DNA of 64,000 nucleotides from Alteromonas_E sp965248545 (GTDB lineage Bacteria > Pseudomonadota > Gammaproteobacteria > Enterobacterales > Alteromonadaceae). Below are positions 51,107-60,461 of the stretch, one piece after another. The translations under genes and the position numbers were made by a program. The DNA lies in assembly GCA_965248545.1 (NCBI GenBank), contig OZ252110.1:2046001-2110000 (forward strand). The letters are read 5' to 3'. The notes below the pieces were generated by a model, which worked only from the letters and a program-made list of their open reading frames with translations, was not told where the DNA came from and ran no database searches. The stretch's first letter is position 1. Each line of letters begins with the position of its first letter.

Positions 51107-52086
51107 GTTTACTTTTTAAAGACCGACCAACCGGTGCCGTTCAAAGTTCAGGGGTCAACGTTTTACAACGTTTTGTCATGTTTTTTGTCAATCATATTCG
51201 CCAAGCGTTACATAGCCTCGGCGAGTTGTGGCGACAACCTGCGGCATCTTTGATGACAATAGGAGTGTTGGGCTTGAGTATCACACTGCCGAGCACCTTG
51301 TATATTCTGGTCAATAATGTTGAGAAAATCAGCTCCGGTTGGCAGCAGGCTTCCGAAATTTCACTGTTCCTGCATGACAGAGTTAACGAACAACAGTCTC
51401 AGCAGTTAATTAAGCGCTTAGGCCTGTGGGAAGAGATTGACAACGTCGTGTTTATTCCGAAACAGCAGGCACTAGAAGAGTTTGAGCAGCTATCTGGTTT
51501 GGGAGATGCTATCGCCTACTTGCCAGACAATCCGATTCCTAACGTGGTGGTGATCACGCCAACACAAATGCATTCAAGTCCTACCGCGGCCAAGATTTTA
51601 TTGGAAAAGCTGCTGAACGAACGTGAGGTTGACATTGGCAAGCTCGATATCGACTGGTTGGAGCGTTTATATGCGTTAGTCAACGTTGCACGGGAGCTGG
51701 TTAATTTCATCGGTGTTTTGTTGTTTATGGCTGTGGTACTGATCATCGGCAATACCATTCGTTTGAATATCTTGAATAAACGCGATGAAATCGTGGTGAT
51801 GAAGTTGGTCGGCGCAACAGATGCGTTTATTCATCGGCCATTTTTATACACTGGATTTTGGTACGGCTTATTGGGTGGCCTAATTGCCTGGTTTGCGGTA
51901 CTTGCCATTCTGTGGTGGATGGACGCTAGTATCACCCGATTTGCGGAGTTGTATCAGAAGCAATTTAGTATTACTGGCTTAGATGGGACCGCTTTACTGG
52001 TCATGTTGGGGTTATCGGTGTTGTTGGGACTGTTGGGCTCTTTTATCTCGGTACAACGTCACGTGAGACAAATAGAGCCACAATAA
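51103..52086 (+). CDS. ftsX: Cell division protein FtsX
   Basis: 327 aa membrane partner of FtsE with four transmembrane segments (for example SLMTIGVLGLSITLPSTLYIL, ELVNFIGVLLFMAVVLIIGNT) and a periplasmic loop between TM1 and TM2. A long cytoplasmic N-terminus of about 50 residues is normal for proteobacterial FtsX. In most relatives rpoH follows directly; here two genes on the other strand intervene. Confidence 0.96.
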   Translation: MSLLFKDRPTGAVQSSGVNVLQRFVMFFVNHIRQALHSLGELWRQPAASLMTIGVLGLSITLPSTLYILVNNVEKISSGWQQASEISLFLHDRVNEQQSQQLIKRLGLWEEIDNVVFIPKQQALEEFEQLSGLGDAIAYLPDNPIPNVVVITPTQMHSSPTAAKILLEKLLNEREVDIGKLDIDWLERLYALVNVARELVNFIGVLLFMAVVLIIGNTIRLNILNKRDEIVVMKLVGATDAFIHRPFLYTGFWYGLLGGLIAWFAVLAILWWMDASITRFAELYQKQFSITGLDGTALLVMLGLSVLLGLLGSFISVQRHVRQIEPQ

Positions 52087-52087
52087 A

Positions 52088-52108
52088 ACGGGTTTAACCC
52101 ACTTTTTT
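52088..52108 (+). terminator. Weak intrinsic terminator after ftsX
   Basis: AC-GGGT-TTA-ACCC-AC then six T; the 3-nt loop holds the stop codon of the convergent EAL-HDOD gene. Short stem, so modest confidence. Confidence 0.4.
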
Positions 52109-53332
52109 CTCCGGGAAGTAAGACGAAAGTGTTTGTCTTACGCCATTGCCCCACACAATCGCTTGGTTATACAATCCATGTAGCTCTTTTTGATCAACGT
52201 TTAGTTGCTTCGAGACCTGAATGACGTTTAACCACAACCCACTTTCAAACGCCCTCACAAGATTGAAGTAGCGGCTAAACTCCTCACTCTCGCCCAACAG
52301 GCCATTATTGACCTCTTCCGTCAGTGGTAATTGGTGAAGGATATCCGGCATGTCTTGATCGAGTAACGCATCAAGCAATGAAAACAAACCGATCAAGAAT
52401 CCAACCGGTGGATCAACGCTGAGCTTCCTGCGTTGCGACAATAAATCAAAAAATTTAGCGCGTACCAGCGACATGTGAGTAAGCTCGAGTGGTTTTTCAT
52501 CACTTAAATTGGCCAACGACAACAAGGCAATAAATTTCTTTATCTCGACCTCACCCATATAGTTCAGAGCATGCCGTAAGGAACTGATCTTGTAGCGCTT
52601 GTTAATGGTTGGATTGTTTATGAAACGCAGTAGCAAGTATGACAGTGCTGCATCGCGTTCGATAATCTGGTTAATTCGGTCGAAATTGAACTCTGGATTC
52701 GAGCTTTCTCCCATCAGATCGACCAGCGTTAGCTTACTCGCGGGTAAATCGCGCTGCAGTCGCGCTTCGGGTTGCGCAAAAAAGTAACCTTGGAAGAACT
52801 GAAACCCTAAAGACTGAGAATTAGCAAAGTCGTCATACGTATTGACCTGTTCAGCAACGAGATCTAAGTTCGCGTCCGCGAGTCTGGGCAATTGTTGCTC
52901 GAGTAAATCCACACGATTTGCGGATAGATCGATTTTAACGATATCAATTAACGGTAAAATGTCAGACTTGCGGCTCAGAATATGCGGGTCATCGAGGGCC
53001 AAGTTATAGCCTAAATTTTTGGCGTGTTTACAGGCGTCGGCCAATCCCATATCACCACTGGGGTCGCGACTCAATTCAATGATCACACGCTCGGGATCCA
53101 GTTCAGAGGGAACCCCCTCCATAAGGGTTTCAGGTGTCAAGCTGATAAAGGATTTCTTGTCACCTGATATATCATCTAATCCGAGTGCATGAAAATGCTC
53201 ATTGATATATTGAGCTTTTTGTTCATCGTGTTGAGGGAGTGAGCCATCCTTGCCATCTCTAAACACTAACTCGTAGGCGTAAACATCCTTTTCTTTGTCT
53301 AGTATTGGATGTCTGGCAACAAATGCGAACAT
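52094..53332 (-). CDS. EAL/HDOD domain signalling protein (second of tandem pair)
   Basis: 412 aa. N-terminal EAL-like domain (VYAYELVFRDGKDG, ALDDPH, VKIDLSAN, AEQVNTYDDF, FQGYFFAQPEARL) then an HDOD domain (about 205-400: RDAALSYLLLRFINNPTINKRY). The key EAL motif reads YELVFR and the DDFG loop is changed, so c-di-GMP hydrolysis is unlikely; proteins of this YuxH-like type usually act as adaptors. Ends convergent to ftsX; 30 bp after a paralogue of similar length, which indicates tandem duplication. Confidence 0.9.
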   Translation of the reverse strand: MFAFVARHPILDKEKDVYAYELVFRDGKDGSLPQHDEQKAQYINEHFHALGLDDISGDKKSFISLTPETLMEGVPSELDPERVIIELSRDPSGDMGLADACKHAKNLGYNLALDDPHILSRKSDILPLIDIVKIDLSANRVDLLEQQLPRLADANLDLVAEQVNTYDDFANSQSLGFQFFQGYFFAQPEARLQRDLPASKLTLVDLMGESSNPEFNFDRINQIIERDAALSYLLLRFINNPTINKRYKISSLRHALNYMGEVEIKKFIALLSLANLSDEKPLELTHMSLVRAKFFDLLSQRRKLSVDPPVGFLIGLFSLLDALLDQDMPDILHQLPLTEEVNNGLLGESEEFSRYFNLVRAFESGLWLNVIQVSKQLNVDQKELHGLYNQAIVWGNGVRQTLSSYFPEKKVG

Positions 53333-53362
53333 ACTGTGATTATCCTTTTTGTCTTCGGCGCA

Positions 53363-54589
53363 TTATGCTTGGTTTAAGGCACTTTGCTTCATCGCATGGC
53401 CCCATTTAACGGCTTCATTGTAAAAACTGTGGATCATTTCTTTATCAATCCCATGTTTTTCTGAAAAGCGTTCTAGTTGTGGCCAGTTGCCTACTTCAAA
53501 TGCTCTGGCCATATCCACACATTCTTTTAAAATATTGCTCTCACCGACAAGCGCGTGATTAACATTATCTGCCAGTGGTAGCTTTCTTACCAGTGTTTCC
53601 ATTGACTGATCCAGTATTGAGTCTAGCAGAGAGAACAATCCTGTTAAAAAGCCTGTCGGCGGATTTTCTTTTTCTTTGAGGAAAAGTGACATTAATTCGC
53701 AAAATTTTGCGCGCACTAATGACATATGCATCAGTTCGATCGGCTTGCCTTCACTCAGGTTAGCTAGCGCCAATAATGCGATGAATTTCTTCACCTCGAT
53801 TTCCCCCATATACGTCAATGCATGACGTAAAGAGGTGATCTTATTCCGTTTGTTGAACAGTGGGTTATTGATGAATCTGAGCAACATGAACGATAAGCCA
53901 ACATCACGCTGTAAGACGTCGTTGACCCTGTCGAAGTCAAAATCGACGGCAGAACTGACGGCTACTAATTCAAGCAATGACAACTTAGAGGCGCCTAATT
54001 GCTTATTTTTGACGATCTCTGGGCGTGCTAGGAAATAGCCCTGAAAATAATCGAACCCAAGTGCTGCGTAGTGTTCGAACTCTTGTTTGGTTTCTACTTT
54101 TTCGGCAATGAGCTTTGCGCTCAGTGACTTGAGTCGATCCTGATTCACCTCGATGAGTTTGGGGTCGCAGGCCTGAACATCGACCTTGATATAATGCACA
54201 AACGGCAGAAATGGGTCCCACTTCGCATCGTAATCGTAGTCGTCCAAAGCCAATTTATAACCTAGGTTCCGGATATGATTACATGCATCGATCAAGGTTT
54301 TGGTTACTTTTACTGACTCAACAATTTCAATGACAACGAGATGAGGATCTAATGACGTTGGAAATCGATACAGCAACGTATCTTGATGGAAGTTAATAAA
54401 CGCAGTTTTTTGACAACTAACCTCATCAATACCCAACGACAGGTGATTGCCAGTTAGTATCTTCGAAGTTGCTTCATCGGCCGGAATTTCCGGAAAACAA
54501 TTTTGCTCGCTGTCGCGAAACAGCAATTCATAAGCAAAAACATTTAACTCGGTGTCAAATATAGGTTGACGGGCAACATAAGCAAACAT
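53363..54589 (-). CDS. EAL/HDOD domain signalling protein (first of tandem pair)
   Basis: About 408 aa from ATG 54589 (MFAYVARQPIFDTEL), which aligns with the start of its neighbour. EAL-like half with VFAYELLFRDS, KLALDDYDYD, YIKVDVQAC, AEKVETKQEF and FQGYFLARPE; HDOD half with RDVGLSFMLLRFINNPLF and ALTYMGEIEVKKFIALLALAN. The EAL core is degenerate. An in-frame extension to 54811 adds 74 residues with no match to its paralogue and is probably untranslated. First of the pair, upstream towards rpoH. Confidence 0.9.
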   Translation of the reverse strand: MFAYVARQPIFDTELNVFAYELLFRDSEQNCFPEIPADEATSKILTGNHLSLGIDEVSCQKTAFINFHQDTLLYRFPTSLDPHLVVIEIVESVKVTKTLIDACNHIRNLGYKLALDDYDYDAKWDPFLPFVHYIKVDVQACDPKLIEVNQDRLKSLSAKLIAEKVETKQEFEHYAALGFDYFQGYFLARPEIVKNKQLGASKLSLLELVAVSSAVDFDFDRVNDVLQRDVGLSFMLLRFINNPLFNKRNKITSLRHALTYMGEIEVKKFIALLALANLSEGKPIELMHMSLVRAKFCELMSLFLKEKENPPTGFLTGLFSLLDSILDQSMETLVRKLPLADNVNHALVGESNILKECVDMARAFEVGNWPQLERFSEKHGIDKEMIHSFYNEAVKWGHAMKQSALNQA

Positions 54590-54810
54590 ATGGACTACTT
54601 TCGCCTGGCTTTCGTGCAAACATTGACCATTATGCCCAAGTTTCCAGCCGATTGTTAGCTTAACGTGACTGCTGCAGTTGATTTCGTCAACAAAATGAAA
54701 CTTTTTTATGCGATCACCGGTCTTGATATACAAGAATTCGTCCCCAGATCGAACAGTTAGACAGGGATTTGGGACAATAATTGACCGAAATTCACGATTA
54801 ATGCGTAACA

Positions 54811-54840
54811 CTGACTAGTCTTAGATTTACGCTTTATGTT
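54811..54840 (+). promoter_or_regulatory. Candidate rpoH promoter
   Basis: CTGACT (54811-54816), 17-18 nt spacer, TATGTT (54835-54840), ending 30 bp before the rpoH start. A moderate sigma-70 match. A plus-strand promoter must exist here because the ftsX-rpoH link is broken. Confidence 0.35.
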
Positions 54841-54870
54841 AAAATTTCGGGATATTTTTTGAGGTAACAA

Positions 54871-55725
54871 ATGAGTACACAAATGCAATCAATGGCATTA
54901 TCTGTTCCTCTCAACGGCAGTATCGAAAGCTACATCCAAGCGGTGAGCGGAATCGATATGCTAACAGCAGAGGAAGAGCGTGAGCTAGCAGTTCGTCTTC
55001 GTGAGGAAGAGGACCTAGGTGCGGCACGCAAACTGGTTATGTCTCATCTTCGATTTGTGGTGCATATTGCCAAGTCATATTCGGGTTACGGGCTGCCACA
55101 AGCAGATTTAATCCAAGAAGGGAATATCGGCCTAATGAAGGCAGTCAAGCGTTTCGACCCAAGTGTTGGCGTACGCTTGGTATCATTCGCAGTGCATTGG
55201 ATCAAAGCAGAAATCCACGAATTCGTGTTGAAAAATTGGCGTATCGTCAAAGTGGCGACGACCAAAGCGCAGCGTAAATTATTCTTCAATTTGCGTAAGG
55301 CTAAAAAGCGTCTAGGTTGGTTCACGCATGACGAAGTGCAGAAAGTTGCAGATGAACTTGGTGTGAGTACCAAAGAAGTACTGCAGATGGAAGCACGCAT
55401 GAGCAGTCAGGATCAGGCGTTTGATTTGTCTGCCGATGACGATGAAAGCGGTAGTTTTGCGCCAGTTCAATACTTGGAAGACAAAACAGCTGATGTCGAA
55501 CAAGATGTGATCAATACCAACTGGGATGAGCGGGCCTCGAAGCGTTTATATGCAGCAATTCGTACGCTCGACGCTCGAAGCCAAGAAATCATTGAGACCC
55601 GATGGTTGTCTGACGACAAAACAACCTTGCAAGATTTGGCGGACAAATATCAAGTATCCGCTGAGCGTGTCAGACAAATCGAAAAGAATGCGATGAAAAA
55701 GCTACACGCGGCAATGGCTGCTTAG
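54871..55725 (+). CDS. rpoH: RNA polymerase sigma-32 (heat-shock sigma factor)
   Basis: 284 aa. Directs transcription of heat-shock genes. Region 2 (DLIQEGNIGLMKAVKRFDP), the RpoH box (QRKLFFNLRKAKKRL), region 3 and region 4 (TLQDLADKYQVSAERVRQIEK) are all present. ATG has GAGG at 6-nt spacing (GAGGTAACAAATG). The 5' part may form temperature-sensitive structures as in E. coli; this was not established. Followed by a strong terminator. Confidence 0.98.
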   Translation: MSTQMQSMALSVPLNGSIESYIQAVSGIDMLTAEEERELAVRLREEEDLGAARKLVMSHLRFVVHIAKSYSGYGLPQADLIQEGNIGLMKAVKRFDPSVGVRLVSFAVHWIKAEIHEFVLKNWRIVKVATTKAQRKLFFNLRKAKKRLGWFTHDEVQKVADELGVSTKEVLQMEARMSSQDQAFDLSADDDESGSFAPVQYLEDKTADVEQDVINTNWDERASKRLYAAIRTLDARSQEIIETRWLSDDKTTLQDLADKYQVSAERVRQIEKNAMKKLHAAMAA

Positions 55726-55754
55726 TGATACTCGGCTCGCTTATTTAATACAAG

Positions 55755-55780
55755 AACGGCGCATAATGCGCCGTTTTTTT
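55755..55780 (+). terminator. Intrinsic terminator of rpoH
   Basis: AACGGCGCA and TGCGCCGTT form a perfect 9-bp stem with a TAA loop, then a T run to 55780, 30 bp after the rpoH stop. Confidence 0.93.
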
Positions 55781-55817
55781 ATGTCCACATAATCTGGGTA
55801 TGAATGTAACCGTTATG

Positions 55818-56999
55818 TCATACCTCAACGCCAATCGATTTGCTGGCTTTAACCGCTTTTTCTCGCGCGTGGTCGATTGAGTTGCCGCGCGCCAATGCAA
55901 CGCCCATGCGTCTTGTGCCACTCACTTCGGGTTTACCAAACAGGCGAATATCAGTATCCGGCTCACTTAATGCCGCATCCAATTGCTGATAGACAATCGA
56001 TTGGGAATCGCCACTGACTAACAATACAGACGATGCGCTAGGACCGTATTGCTGAATACTTGGAATAGGCAGTCCTAAAATGGCTCTAGCATGTAACGCA
56101 AACTCCGACAGTGGCTGTGATATAAGCGTAACCAGTCCGGTGTCATGTGGCCGGGGTGACACCTCACTGAAAATGACATCGTCGCCCTGTACAAACAACT
56201 CAACGCCGAACAATCCCCAACCCCCTAGCGCTTCAGTTACCTTGGCAGCCATTTGCTGCGCCCGCTGCAAAGCGGTCTCCGACATTCTCTGAGGTTGCCA
56301 GGATTCCCGGTAGTCGCCATCTTCTTGGCGATGTCCAATGGGGGCGCAAAAACTCACACCGTTTTTGTGTTGAACGGTTAGCAGTGTGATCTCGTAGTCA
56401 AAATTGACTTGTTGTTCAATGATCACGCGGCCCTGTCCAGCACGCCCACCTTGCTGAGCGTACTCCCAAGCACGCTCGATTTGCTCAGTATCCGTGATGC
56501 GCGACTGCCCTTTCCCTGAAGAGCTCATGATTGGCTTTACAAAGCAAGGGAGCCCAATTGCCTCAACCGCCGCTTTAAAGTCATTTAAGTTGTCAGCAAA
56601 GCGGAAGTCGGATGTTTTTAAACCGAGCGTCTCGCTAGCAAGCCGTCGAATTCCCTCACGATTCATAGTCGTATGCGCAGCATTTGCGCTAGGTACCACA
56701 GTAAACCCTTCAGTCTCCAACGTTTGTAGCTCGGCTGTCGCAATCGCCTCTATCTCTGGCACAATCAGGTGGGGCTGCTCTAACTCAACAACCTGGCGCA
56801 GTGCTTGAGCGTCAAGCATTGAAAACACATGTGCTCGGTCTGCAACTTGCATCGCGGGCGCATTGGCATAGCGATCACAAGCAATAACTTCACAGCCTAG
56901 ACGTTTAAGCTCAATCACAACTTCTTTACCCAACTCACCGGAGCCCAACATCATCACGCGCGTTGCTGAAGGGGAGAAAGGGGTTCCTATTTGACTCAT
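55818..56999 (-). CDS. purT: Formate-dependent phosphoribosylglycinamide formyltransferase
   Basis: 393 aa ATP-grasp enzyme that formylates GAR with formate and ATP in purine synthesis, an alternative to folate-dependent PurN. Motifs VMMLGSGELGKEVVIELKRLG-type start (MMLGSGELGKEV), VKPIMSSSGKGQS and EVSPRPHDTGLVT are present; length matches E. coli (392). It is followed toward rpoH by the rpoH terminator on the other strand. Confidence 0.97.
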   Translation of the reverse strand: MSQIGTPFSPSATRVMMLGSGELGKEVVIELKRLGCEVIACDRYANAPAMQVADRAHVFSMLDAQALRQVVELEQPHLIVPEIEAIATAELQTLETEGFTVVPSANAAHTTMNREGIRRLASETLGLKTSDFRFADNLNDFKAAVEAIGLPCFVKPIMSSSGKGQSRITDTEQIERAWEYAQQGGRAGQGRVIIEQQVNFDYEITLLTVQHKNGVSFCAPIGHRQEDGDYRESWQPQRMSETALQRAQQMAAKVTEALGGWGLFGVELFVQGDDVIFSEVSPRPHDTGLVTLISQPLSEFALHARAILGLPIPSIQQYGPSASSVLLVSGDSQSIVYQQLDAALSEPDTDIRLFGKPEVSGTRRMGVALARGNSIDHAREKAVKASKSIGVEV

Positions 57000-57023
57000 A
57001 TGAAGATTCTTCTTTACGTCGTT

Positions 57024-57935
57024 CTAACGAGGGGATTTCGTCACAGGTAAAACCCAGTAAACACCTTTGAATTCGGCTACCGGGGTATCACCGTCCAAAA
57101 TGTCAACCTGAAGATTGACGGGGCATTTCTTGCCACGCCTGAGGTACTCGAAATTACCGTCGAGGGTCTCGATATTGCACAAGGCTCTTGGTTGCATGGT
57201 TATCGGCTTATGATAGTGAATATCGCCATCACCTAAAACGATGTCACCCTCTAGGCTTTGCTGCTTTAGCTGTAGATGTATGAGACCCCAACCCGTGAGG
57301 GTAGCGAGCGAAAAAATACTGCCGGCGAACATGGTGCCATGTACATTGATATTCTTGTTCAATGAGGCGCGGGTCTCAAACGTTTTGCCCGTGTATTGAT
57401 AGATCTTAATTCCCATATGCTCTGATATTGGAATTGTGTCGCTCCACGTCGCTTGCAGTTCGTTACACCACTTGGGGTGAAGCATAAGCACATTATTTTC
57501 CGTTAGCAGCTTCACCATTTGGCTGCGTTTGAGCTTGTCGAGTTCATTGGGTGCTTGAGCTTCGACTTCATATCCACAAGACTGAAAGAAGTCGATAGAG
57601 GTCTCACGGCTATTTGTGACCGCTCGTTCAGCGCCTAAAGAGCGTGCAACCGCCTCTAGCGCGGATAAAATCATCTGGCCCAATCCTTTGCGCTGATGCT
57701 CATTGGATACCGCGATGTGACGCACCTGCGCTTCTTCAGAGGTGTTTAAATGCACCCGACCTACAGCGACGATTTCACCTTTACCATTCAAAATCATACG
57801 ATGTTCGCTGACACTCTCGTACTCGTCTTTTTCCGAGCCGGGAGGGTAGTTCCATGGTTGGCGTAAGATTTGCCAGCGGAAATTAAAATATTGTTCGAAC
57901 TCAGCGTCCGTTTGAGGCGTTGCTATTCGGTACAC
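57024..57935 (-). CDS. fabY: Bifunctional GNAT acetyltransferase / hotdog-fold thioesterase-like protein (YiiD family)
   Basis: 303 aa with two domains: an N-terminal GNAT fold (VRHIAVSNEHQRKGLGQMIL, residues 70-90) and a C-terminal hotdog domain (HGTMFAGSIFSLATLTGWGLI, about 200-220). The same two-domain design as E. coli YiiD/FabY, reported as malonyl-ACP decarboxylase MadA, which supplies acetyl-ACP for fatty acid initiation. dtd lies upstream, the same neighbour as in E. coli. The function here is by homology only. Confidence 0.88.
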   Translation of the reverse strand: MYRIATPQTDAEFEQYFNFRWQILRQPWNYPPGSEKDEYESVSEHRMILNGKGEIVAVGRVHLNTSEEAQVRHIAVSNEHQRKGLGQMILSALEAVARSLGAERAVTNSRETSIDFFQSCGYEVEAQAPNELDKLKRSQMVKLLTENNVLMLHPKWCNELQATWSDTIPISEHMGIKIYQYTGKTFETRASLNKNINVHGTMFAGSIFSLATLTGWGLIHLQLKQQSLEGDIVLGDGDIHYHKPITMQPRALCNIETLDGNFEYLRRGKKCPVNLQVDILDGDTPVAEFKGVYWVLPVTKSPR

Positions 57936-58004
57936 AGTATTTCACATAATAATTTAGACCAGTTTATTAGAACGCATGCGCTGGCAAACAACAAGGAAAA
58001 CGGC

Positions 58005-58442
58005 CTAGACTTTAAGCCAAAACGTTACGGGCCCATCGTTTATCAGGCTGACTTTCATGTCCGCACCAAACTTTCCAGAAGCAACACGATCGTAGCGGTC
58101 GCGCAGCTTATCTAGGAATGTCAGGTAAAGCTGTTTACCTAGCTCCGGAGAAGCGCCACGCGAGAAACCGGGTCGATTGCCCTTCTGGGTATCTGCCACC
58201 AGCGTGAATTGAGATACGACTAATAATTCTCCTCCAGCTTGTTGAACATTGAGGTTCATTTTGCCGTCAGCATCGCTGAACACACGGTAGTTGAGGATTT
58301 TGTTAACCAGTTTGTCCGCGCTATCAGTTGTATCGTCTCGCTCGACGCCAAGCAATACCAGCAGGCCATTATCAATCTTACCGATGACAGCCTCGTCCAC
58401 TGTAACACTGGCGTGTGTGACCCTTTGTATAAGTCCAATCAT
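58005..58442 (-). CDS. dtd: D-aminoacyl-tRNA deacylase
   Basis: 145 aa. Hydrolyses D-amino acids from tRNA, a proofreading step. SQFTLVADTQKGNRPGFSR and the C-terminal GPVTFWLKV motif (NDGPVTF group with the catalytic Gly-cisPro) are intact. Its ATG overlaps the pip stop (ATGA), so the genes are coupled. fabY follows 69 bp downstream. Confidence 0.96.
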   Translation of the reverse strand: MIGLIQRVTHASVTVDEAVIGKIDNGLLVLLGVERDDTTDSADKLVNKILNYRVFSDADGKMNLNVQQAGGELLVVSQFTLVADTQKGNRPGFSRGASPELGKQLYLTFLDKLRDRYDRVASGKFGADMKVSLINDGPVTFWLKV

Positions 58443-59407
58443 TTTTTATCTCGTTGAAAACGCGCGAAATCGTCTGTGGCTTTGCACAGGGCCTTCGCGA
58501 TCCCTATTTCCGCTGTGCTATGCCCTGCATCCGGGACGATTTGGAGCACGCTGTTGGGAAGGCTTTTGTGCAACGCATAAGCCGCGGACATTTTACAAAT
58601 GACATCGTAGCGACCATGTACAATTGTTGCGGGTAGAGCGGCTAATTGACTCGCATTGTTGAGTATGTAGTTCTCTGGGATGAAGCACCGGTTGCTTATG
58701 TAGTGGCATTCCAACATCGCCAGGCTTTTGACCAGATGAAAGTGGTGGGTGTCAATATTACTTGGATTGGGTAATACCAATTTAGAAATGCGTTCTTCCC
58801 AAGAATACCAACTCTTTAGCGCGTGTGCCTGACTAATTTCATCCGCGTGTTTGAATATTTCATAATAGCGCTCACATATCGCTTGGGATGAGTCGGCAAA
58901 CTCGGTATTGGCCGCAAACTGCTGATACTGCTCCGGGAACAAATTCGCAGCCCCGCCTTCTGGGTGCAGAAACCAATCGATGTCTTGTTGGCGCGCAAGA
59001 AATGTTCCGCGCAGTATCAGTCCCATAACGTTAGCTGTATGTCGGATTGCGTAGACAAGCGCTAGGGTTGCTCCCCAAGATCCACCAAACACCAACCAAG
59101 TAGAAATCCCTAAATGTTGGCGAATTTGCTCAATATCTGCGATTAAGTCTTCGGTTGTATTGTTTTTCAAGTCAGCGAAAGGCTCACTTTGACCGCAACC
59201 GCGTTGATCAAAACCGATTATATGATATCGGTCAGGATGAAAAAAACGACGATAATTGGTTGGTAATCCGGCACCTGGACCACCGTGCAAGAACAGGACA
59301 GGTATGCCTTTGGGGTTACCACTGACTTCAACATGCAATGTGTGACCTTGCCCAACGGGTAAGCGAAATGTGGAGTAAGGTGTAATCTCGGGATACAAAT
59401 TTGGCAT
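58439..59407 (-). CDS. pip: Proline iminopeptidase
   Basis: 322 aa alpha/beta hydrolase releasing N-terminal proline from peptides. Oxyanion segment LHGGPGAGLP, nucleophile VFGGSWGATLAL, aspartate in VHGRYDVIC and histidine in DAGHSTAE are present, so the triad is complete. Coupled to dtd by a 4-bp overlap. A 14-bp palindrome lies just before its ATG. Confidence 0.95.
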   Translation of the reverse strand: MPNLYPEITPYSTFRLPVGQGHTLHVEVSGNPKGIPVLFLHGGPGAGLPTNYRRFFHPDRYHIIGFDQRGCGQSEPFADLKNNTTEDLIADIEQIRQHLGISTWLVFGGSWGATLALVYAIRHTANVMGLILRGTFLARQQDIDWFLHPEGGAANLFPEQYQQFAANTEFADSSQAICERYYEIFKHADEISQAHALKSWYSWEERISKLVLPNPSNIDTHHFHLVKSLAMLECHYISNRCFIPENYILNNASQLAALPATIVHGRYDVICKMSAAYALHKSLPNSVLQIVPDAGHSTAEIGIAKALCKATDDFARFQRDKK

Positions 59408-59415
59408 TAATTTTG

Positions 59416-59429
59416 AAGAGAATTCTCTT
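59416..59429. promoter_or_regulatory. 14-bp perfect palindrome upstream of pip
   Basis: AAGAGAATTCTCTT, 9 bp before the pip start and in the divergent region with the small membrane gene; a possible operator. Confidence 0.35.
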
Positions 59430-59499
59430 GTAGTTAAAAATGCGTTCGCCTATGTTAAGAACACTTTAATTACAAATTCAACTAATAAAGTGAGGATTT

Positions 59500-59733
59500 A
59501 TGTCAGGACAAGGTTCAGGTGGCAATGTCATTGCCGCAGTATGTAGTTTCTTTATTGCCGGTTTAGGTCAGCTTGTACAAGGAAGAATCTTAGCTGCAAT
59601 CGCGTTCTTTTTATTAACTTGGGTTAATTACACACTAGCCGCAACTGGTATTCTTTTCTTTATGGCTGTACCTGGATTTATTTTCCATGTCTGGTCAATC
59701 ATTGATGCAGCGAAATATAAGGGAGACAGTTAG
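59500..59733 (+). CDS. Small hydrophobic protein with two to three membrane segments
   Basis: 77 aa; hydrophobic segments VIAAVCSFFIAGLGQL and AFFLLTWVNYTLAATGILFFMAV, then FIFHVWSIIDAAKYKGDS. The pattern of a GLGQLVQGR turn between helices resembles TM2-like membrane proteins; no function can be given. GTGAGGA precedes the ATG. Its stop overlaps the start of the DUF2959 gene (stop TAG, GTG start), so the two are coupled. Confidence 0.8.
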   Translation: MSGQGSGGNVIAAVCSFFIAGLGQLVQGRILAAIAFFLLTWVNYTLAATGILFFMAVPGFIFHVWSIIDAAKYKGDS

Positions 59734-60365
59734 TGAGGATACTCACTGTCGTACTCTTGCTAATGTTAGCCGGATGTCAGAGCGCCTACTACGCGGCTTG
59801 GGAAAAGTTAGGGGTAGAGAAGCGAGACATTCTGGTTGACCGAGTAGAGGATGCGCGTGAATCCCAGGAAGATGCTCAAGAGCAGTTTGCATCTGCCCTT
59901 GAGCAGTTCTCAGCGTTGATTAATTTTGACGGCGGTGAGCTGCAAGATGTCTACGAGCAGTTAAACGACGAGTATGAATCAAGTAGCGCCGCTGCCGACG
60001 CTGTGACAGCCCGGATCGATAGTGTTGAAAGTGTTGCTGAGGCCTTGTTTGACGAGTGGAATGCTGAACTAGATAGTTACACGAATGCGAATTTGCGTCG
60101 CGACAGTGAACGTCAGCTCAAGCAAACACAGCGTCGATACGCTCAGTTGGTCCGGTCAATGCGCAACGCCGAGCAAACGATGCAGCCTGTTTTGGCCTCT
60201 CTCAAGGACAATGTTTTGTATTTAAAGCATAACCTAAATGCCAGCGCGATAGGTGCATTGCAAGGCGAGTTAACGACTATTCGAAACGATGTAAATCGGC
60301 TTATCAAGGAGATGAATGCCGCGATCGCGCAGTCGGATGAATTTATTAAGAGCATTAACGGCTAG
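59733..60365 (+). CDS. DUF2959 family lipoprotein
   Basis: 210 aa, GTG start overlapping the preceding gene. Signal peptide with a lipobox (LLMLAGCQS), then almost wholly alpha-helical with coiled-coil stretches (for example DRVEDARESQEDAQEQF). Matches DUF2959, uncharacterised lipoproteins of marine gammaproteobacteria. Probably anchored in the outer or inner membrane facing the periplasm. Followed by a terminator. Confidence 0.87.
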   Translation: MRILTVVLLLMLAGCQSAYYAAWEKLGVEKRDILVDRVEDARESQEDAQEQFASALEQFSALINFDGGELQDVYEQLNDEYESSSAAADAVTARIDSVESVAEALFDEWNAELDSYTNANLRRDSERQLKQTQRRYAQLVRSMRNAEQTMQPVLASLKDNVLYLKHNLNASAIGALQGELTTIRNDVNRLIKEMNAAIAQSDEFIKSING

Positions 60366-60396
60366 TCTCTAAAAGCATCTATATCTCAATAAGTTA

Positions 60397-60421
60397 AACA
60401 CTGGCTCAGGCCGGTGTTTTT
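60397..60421 (+). terminator. Intrinsic terminator after the DUF2959 gene
   Basis: AACACTGGC and GCCGGTGTT form a 9-bp stem (one G-U) around TCAG, followed by T to 60421. Confidence 0.75.
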
Positions 60422-60461
60422 GTGTTTGATCTTAGGCGCAACCTATGTGACCATCAGTGGT

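Noticed and set aside
54590..54811. N-terminal extension of the EAL-HDOD protein
   Set aside because: 74 residues with no counterpart in the tandem paralogue, running into the rpoH promoter region; ATG 54589 aligns with the paralogue start.
60414..60461. Upstream GTG start of the hypothetical gene at 60462
   Set aside because: The codon lies inside the terminator hairpin of the preceding gene.
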